From Kiritimatiellia bacterium (GTDB lineage Bacteria; Verrucomicrobiota; Kiritimatiellia; RFP12; UBA1067), in assembly GCA_017430155.1 (NCBI GenBank), contig JAFRNO010000191.1, forward strand, positions 1 to 23,723: a stretch of DNA of 23,723 nucleotides, in the 5' to 3' direction. Positions 21,787-23,723 of this stretch are shown here, piece by piece. Each line of letters begins with the position of its first letter. Position 1 is the first letter of the stretch. Made by a program: the position numbers and the translations under genes. The notes beneath the pieces were generated by a model. It ran no database searches. It was not told where the DNA came from and worked only from the letters and a program-made list of their open reading frames with translations.

Positions 21787-22860
21787 ATGAAAAAATCACT
21801 CATCCGTCTGTCGGTGGCGGGGACCCTCTCCGCCAGTCTCGTTTTTCTTACCGCCTGCGCGTCGCTTACGGGCAATTCCTGCTGCGCGGAAGGCAGCAAC
21901 GCCTGCACGTGCGGCAACCTCTGCGGCTGCAACGACTGCGCCTGCAAGGGCGCGGAGGGCCGCTGGGCGATCCAGAAGCCGGGCGCATTCTGGCTCGGCA
22001 TCTTCAAGGACCGCAAGACCGGCGAGGTCACCGCGTCGCTGCTCTGGGGCGGCGGTTCGCCCAACCCGCAGCAGAATGTGAAGCTTTGGGGCACGAAGGC
22101 CATGATGGAGCAGCCGCTCAACAAGGAGAAGGACAAGGCGAAGGCGCGCATCCGCCGTACCGCGATCGACGTGCACGGCACCGAGGCGGACGTCGTGTTC
22201 ACGATTGTCGACGGCAACGGCAAGGAACTGGCCACGGAGAAGGCGAAGGCGAAGCGCATTCCCGCGCTCCCGCCCGCGCCCGTGCTCTCCAAGGCGCAGT
22301 ACGGCGAGACGATCGACCTGCTCGCCGACGGCATCGACGGCTGGGAGGCGATGAACAAGAACTACTTCGGCTGGTCCGTGAAGGACGGCGTGCTGATGAA
22401 CCGCGTCAAGCGCACGAAGGACGGCAAGCGCGACGGCGCGAGCGCCAACCTCAAGACGAAGCGCGCCGACTTCTTCGACTTCAAGCTCTCCTACGACGTG
22501 CGCGTCCTGCCCGGCTGCAACTCGGGCGTGTATCTGCGCGGCATCTACGAGATCCAGGTGGCGGACACCTACGGCAAGCCCGCGAACTGCCACAACATGG
22601 CCGCGTTCTACGGCCGCATCACGCCGCGCGTCACCGCCGAGAAGCCCGCCAACGAATGGCAGCACGTGGACGTGACGCTCTACAAGCGCCATGTGACCGT
22701 GATTCTCAACGGCGTGAACATCATCGACAACCAGCCGATCCTCGGCTGCACTGGCGGCGCCATCACGAGCGACGAGTTCGTGCCCGGCCCGATCTACCTC
22801 CAGGGTGACCACACGGACGCCGACTTCCGCAACATGAAGCTGACGCCCATCGTCAAGTAA
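21787..22860 (+). CDS. Lipoprotein with Cys-rich segment and DUF1080 (3-keto-disaccharide hydrolase-like) domain
   Basis: 357 residues from ATG 21787; the longer frame from 21733 would run through the promoter. The N-terminus MKKSLIRLSVAGTLSASLVFLTAC ends in a clear lipobox (LTAC, Cys24), so it is membrane-anchored. Residues 32-53 hold eight cysteines (CC, C-x-C, C-x-C, C-x-C) in a Gly/Asn-rich stretch, a possible metal-binding or disulfide knob. Residues about 55-160 form an uncharacterised domain. From about 178 on comes a DUF1080 jelly-roll (LLADGIDGWEAMNK, LSYDVRVLPGCNSGVYLRGIYEIQVAD, and QGDHTDADFRNMKL near the end). The DUF1080 family includes 3-keto-glycoside hydrolases and carbohydrate-binding proteins and is abundant in PVC bacteria. 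Activity here is not certain. Confidence 0.87.
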   Translation: MKKSLIRLSVAGTLSASLVFLTACASLTGNSCCAEGSNACTCGNLCGCNDCACKGAEGRWAIQKPGAFWLGIFKDRKTGEVTASLLWGGGSPNPQQNVKLWGTKAMMEQPLNKEKDKAKARIRRTAIDVHGTEADVVFTIVDGNGKELATEKAKAKRIPALPPAPVLSKAQYGETIDLLADGIDGWEAMNKNYFGWSVKDGVLMNRVKRTKDGKRDGASANLKTKRADFFDFKLSYDVRVLPGCNSGVYLRGIYEIQVADTYGKPANCHNMAAFYGRITPRVTAEKPANEWQHVDVTLYKRHVTVILNGVNIIDNQPILGCTGGAITSDEFVPGPIYLQGDHTDADFRNMKLTPIVK

Positions 22861-22863
22861 GGC

Positions 22864-23723
22864 GTGCAGAAGCAGAAGGTCAGCTACTTCGAGCGCCTCG
22901 AGCACGCGCTCGTCAAGATCATCCAGCAGCCGGGCGCGGACCAGAACCAGCCCGGCGGCGTGCGCGTGTTGCTGGCCTTCCTCAACGTCCTCTCCAAGTT
23001 CTTCCAGTTCGTCGTCGCGGTCCGCTACTGCCTCTACAACTGGGGTCTGCTGCGCCGCTTCCCGCTCGGCTGCCAGGTGATCTCCATCGGCAACGTCACG
23101 GCGGGCGGCACGGGCAAGACGCCCGTCACGGAGAAGTTCGCGCATGAGCTCTCCGCCGCCGGACGCAAGGTGGCGATCCTCTCGCGCGGCTACCGCCGCA
23201 AGGAGGCGCCGTTGTGGAAGCGGATGTTCACGCAGGTGGTGGAGCAACCTCCGCTCGTCGTCTCGGACGGCCGCCAGATCAAGCTCGACGCCGCCACCGG
23301 CGGCGACGAGCCGTACATGCTCGCATCGAACCTCCCGGGCGTGTGCGTGCTCGTGGACCGCAACCGCGTGAAGGCCGGCCGTTACGCCATCTCGCGCTTC
23401 GGCTGCGACACGCTCATCCTCGACGACGGCTTCCAGTACCAGCGCCTCAAGCACTCGCTTGAGGTGGTGCTGGTCGACAAGACGAACCCCTTCGGCAACG
23501 GGCACATGCTCCCGCGCGGCGTCCTGCGCGAGCCCGCGAGCCACATCGACCGCGCGGACTTCATCTTCCTCACGAAGTCCGACGGCGACTCCGCCGCCGT
23601 GCGCGAGCAGATCCGCGAATACAACAAGACGGCCGAAATCATCGAGTGCCGACACGCGCCGCGTCTCCTGAAGGACGTGTGGAGCCGCGAGGAGCTGCCG
23701 CTCGACTGGCTGAAGGGCAAGAC
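22864..23723 (+). CDS. lpxK: Tetraacyldisaccharide 4'-kinase, 3'-truncated by the window edge
   Basis: 286 residues are visible from GTG 22864. LpxK phosphorylates the lipid A disaccharide precursor at the inner membrane, so the organism makes lipid A. A hydrophobic N-terminal helix (about 27-50, VRVLLAFLNVLSKFFQFVVAV) anchors it. The Walker A loop GNVTAGGTGKTP is at residues 76-87, followed by LSRGYRR, GGDEPYMLA and LDDGFQYQRLKH, all family hallmarks. The start codon lies 3 bases after the lipoprotein's TAA and in the same frame, with only a weak AAGG before it, so translation probably depends on coupling. The remaining C-terminus lies outside the window. Confidence 0.93.
   Translation, partial: MQKQKVSYFERLEHALVKIIQQPGADQNQPGGVRVLLAFLNVLSKFFQFVVAVRYCLYNWGLLRRFPLGCQVISIGNVTAGGTGKTPVTEKFAHELSAAGRKVAILSRGYRRKEAPLWKRMFTQVVEQPPLVVSDGRQIKLDAATGGDEPYMLASNLPGVCVLVDRNRVKAGRYAISRFGCDTLILDDGFQYQRLKHSLEVVLVDKTNPFGNGHMLPRGVLREPASHIDRADFIFLTKSDGDSAAVREQIREYNKTAEIIECRHAPRLLKDVWSREELPLDWLKGK

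Overview
The window reads as a GC-rich chromosomal segment of an anaerobic, fermentative, Gram-negative bacterium. Its outer membrane is implied by lpxK and a lipoprotein, and its fermentative life by a [FeFe] hydrogenase. A DUF1080 lipoprotein, a Cys-rich secreted protein with a D-x-DNDGL calcium-loop motif, and a secreted glycosidase together recall the Kiritimatiellae / PVC group, possibly a gut lineage. That placement is inference from gene content. All genes lie on the + strand, and I see no tRNA, rRNA, CRISPR array, insertion sequence or attachment site.

Layout. (1) 1-3361: the 3' part of a large Cys-rich, probably secreted protein, then a small exported protein of unknown function. Base composition drops from about 1700 to 3360. 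(2) 3414-9744: a promoter and structured leader, a class II ketose-bisphosphate aldolase, a secreted GH39-like glycosidase, a Tat-exported metallophosphoesterase, an MFS transporter and an amino-sugar-6-phosphate deacetylase (NagA/AgaA type). This looks like sugar or amino-sugar use. (3) 9803-14415: a four-gene operon in the order hndA-hndB-hndC-hndD, an electron-bifurcating [FeFe] hydrogenase. (4) 14522-15435: two small zinc-ribbon proteins, one with a CD225/dispanin membrane domain and a 4x21-bp repeat. (5) 15498-19948: a second operon of NuoE-like, NuoF-like and NfnB/GltD-like subunits, matching the Stn family of electron-bifurcating transhydrogenases described from Sporomusa. (6) 19976-22860: tatA, a shortened uvrC and a Cys-rich DUF1080 lipoprotein. 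(7) 22864-end: lpxK, cut by the window edge.

How it works together (inference): sugar breakdown yields NADH and reduced ferredoxin. Hnd can use both to make H2, and Stn can exchange electrons among NAD(H), NADP(H) and ferredoxin. Having both complexes side by side, separated only by two zinc-ribbon genes, would put the cell's redox balancing in one locus. Promoters found by eye repeatedly show an extended -10 (TGn plus a TATAAT-like hexamer). At three of them an inverted repeat overlaps or adjoins the -35 region.
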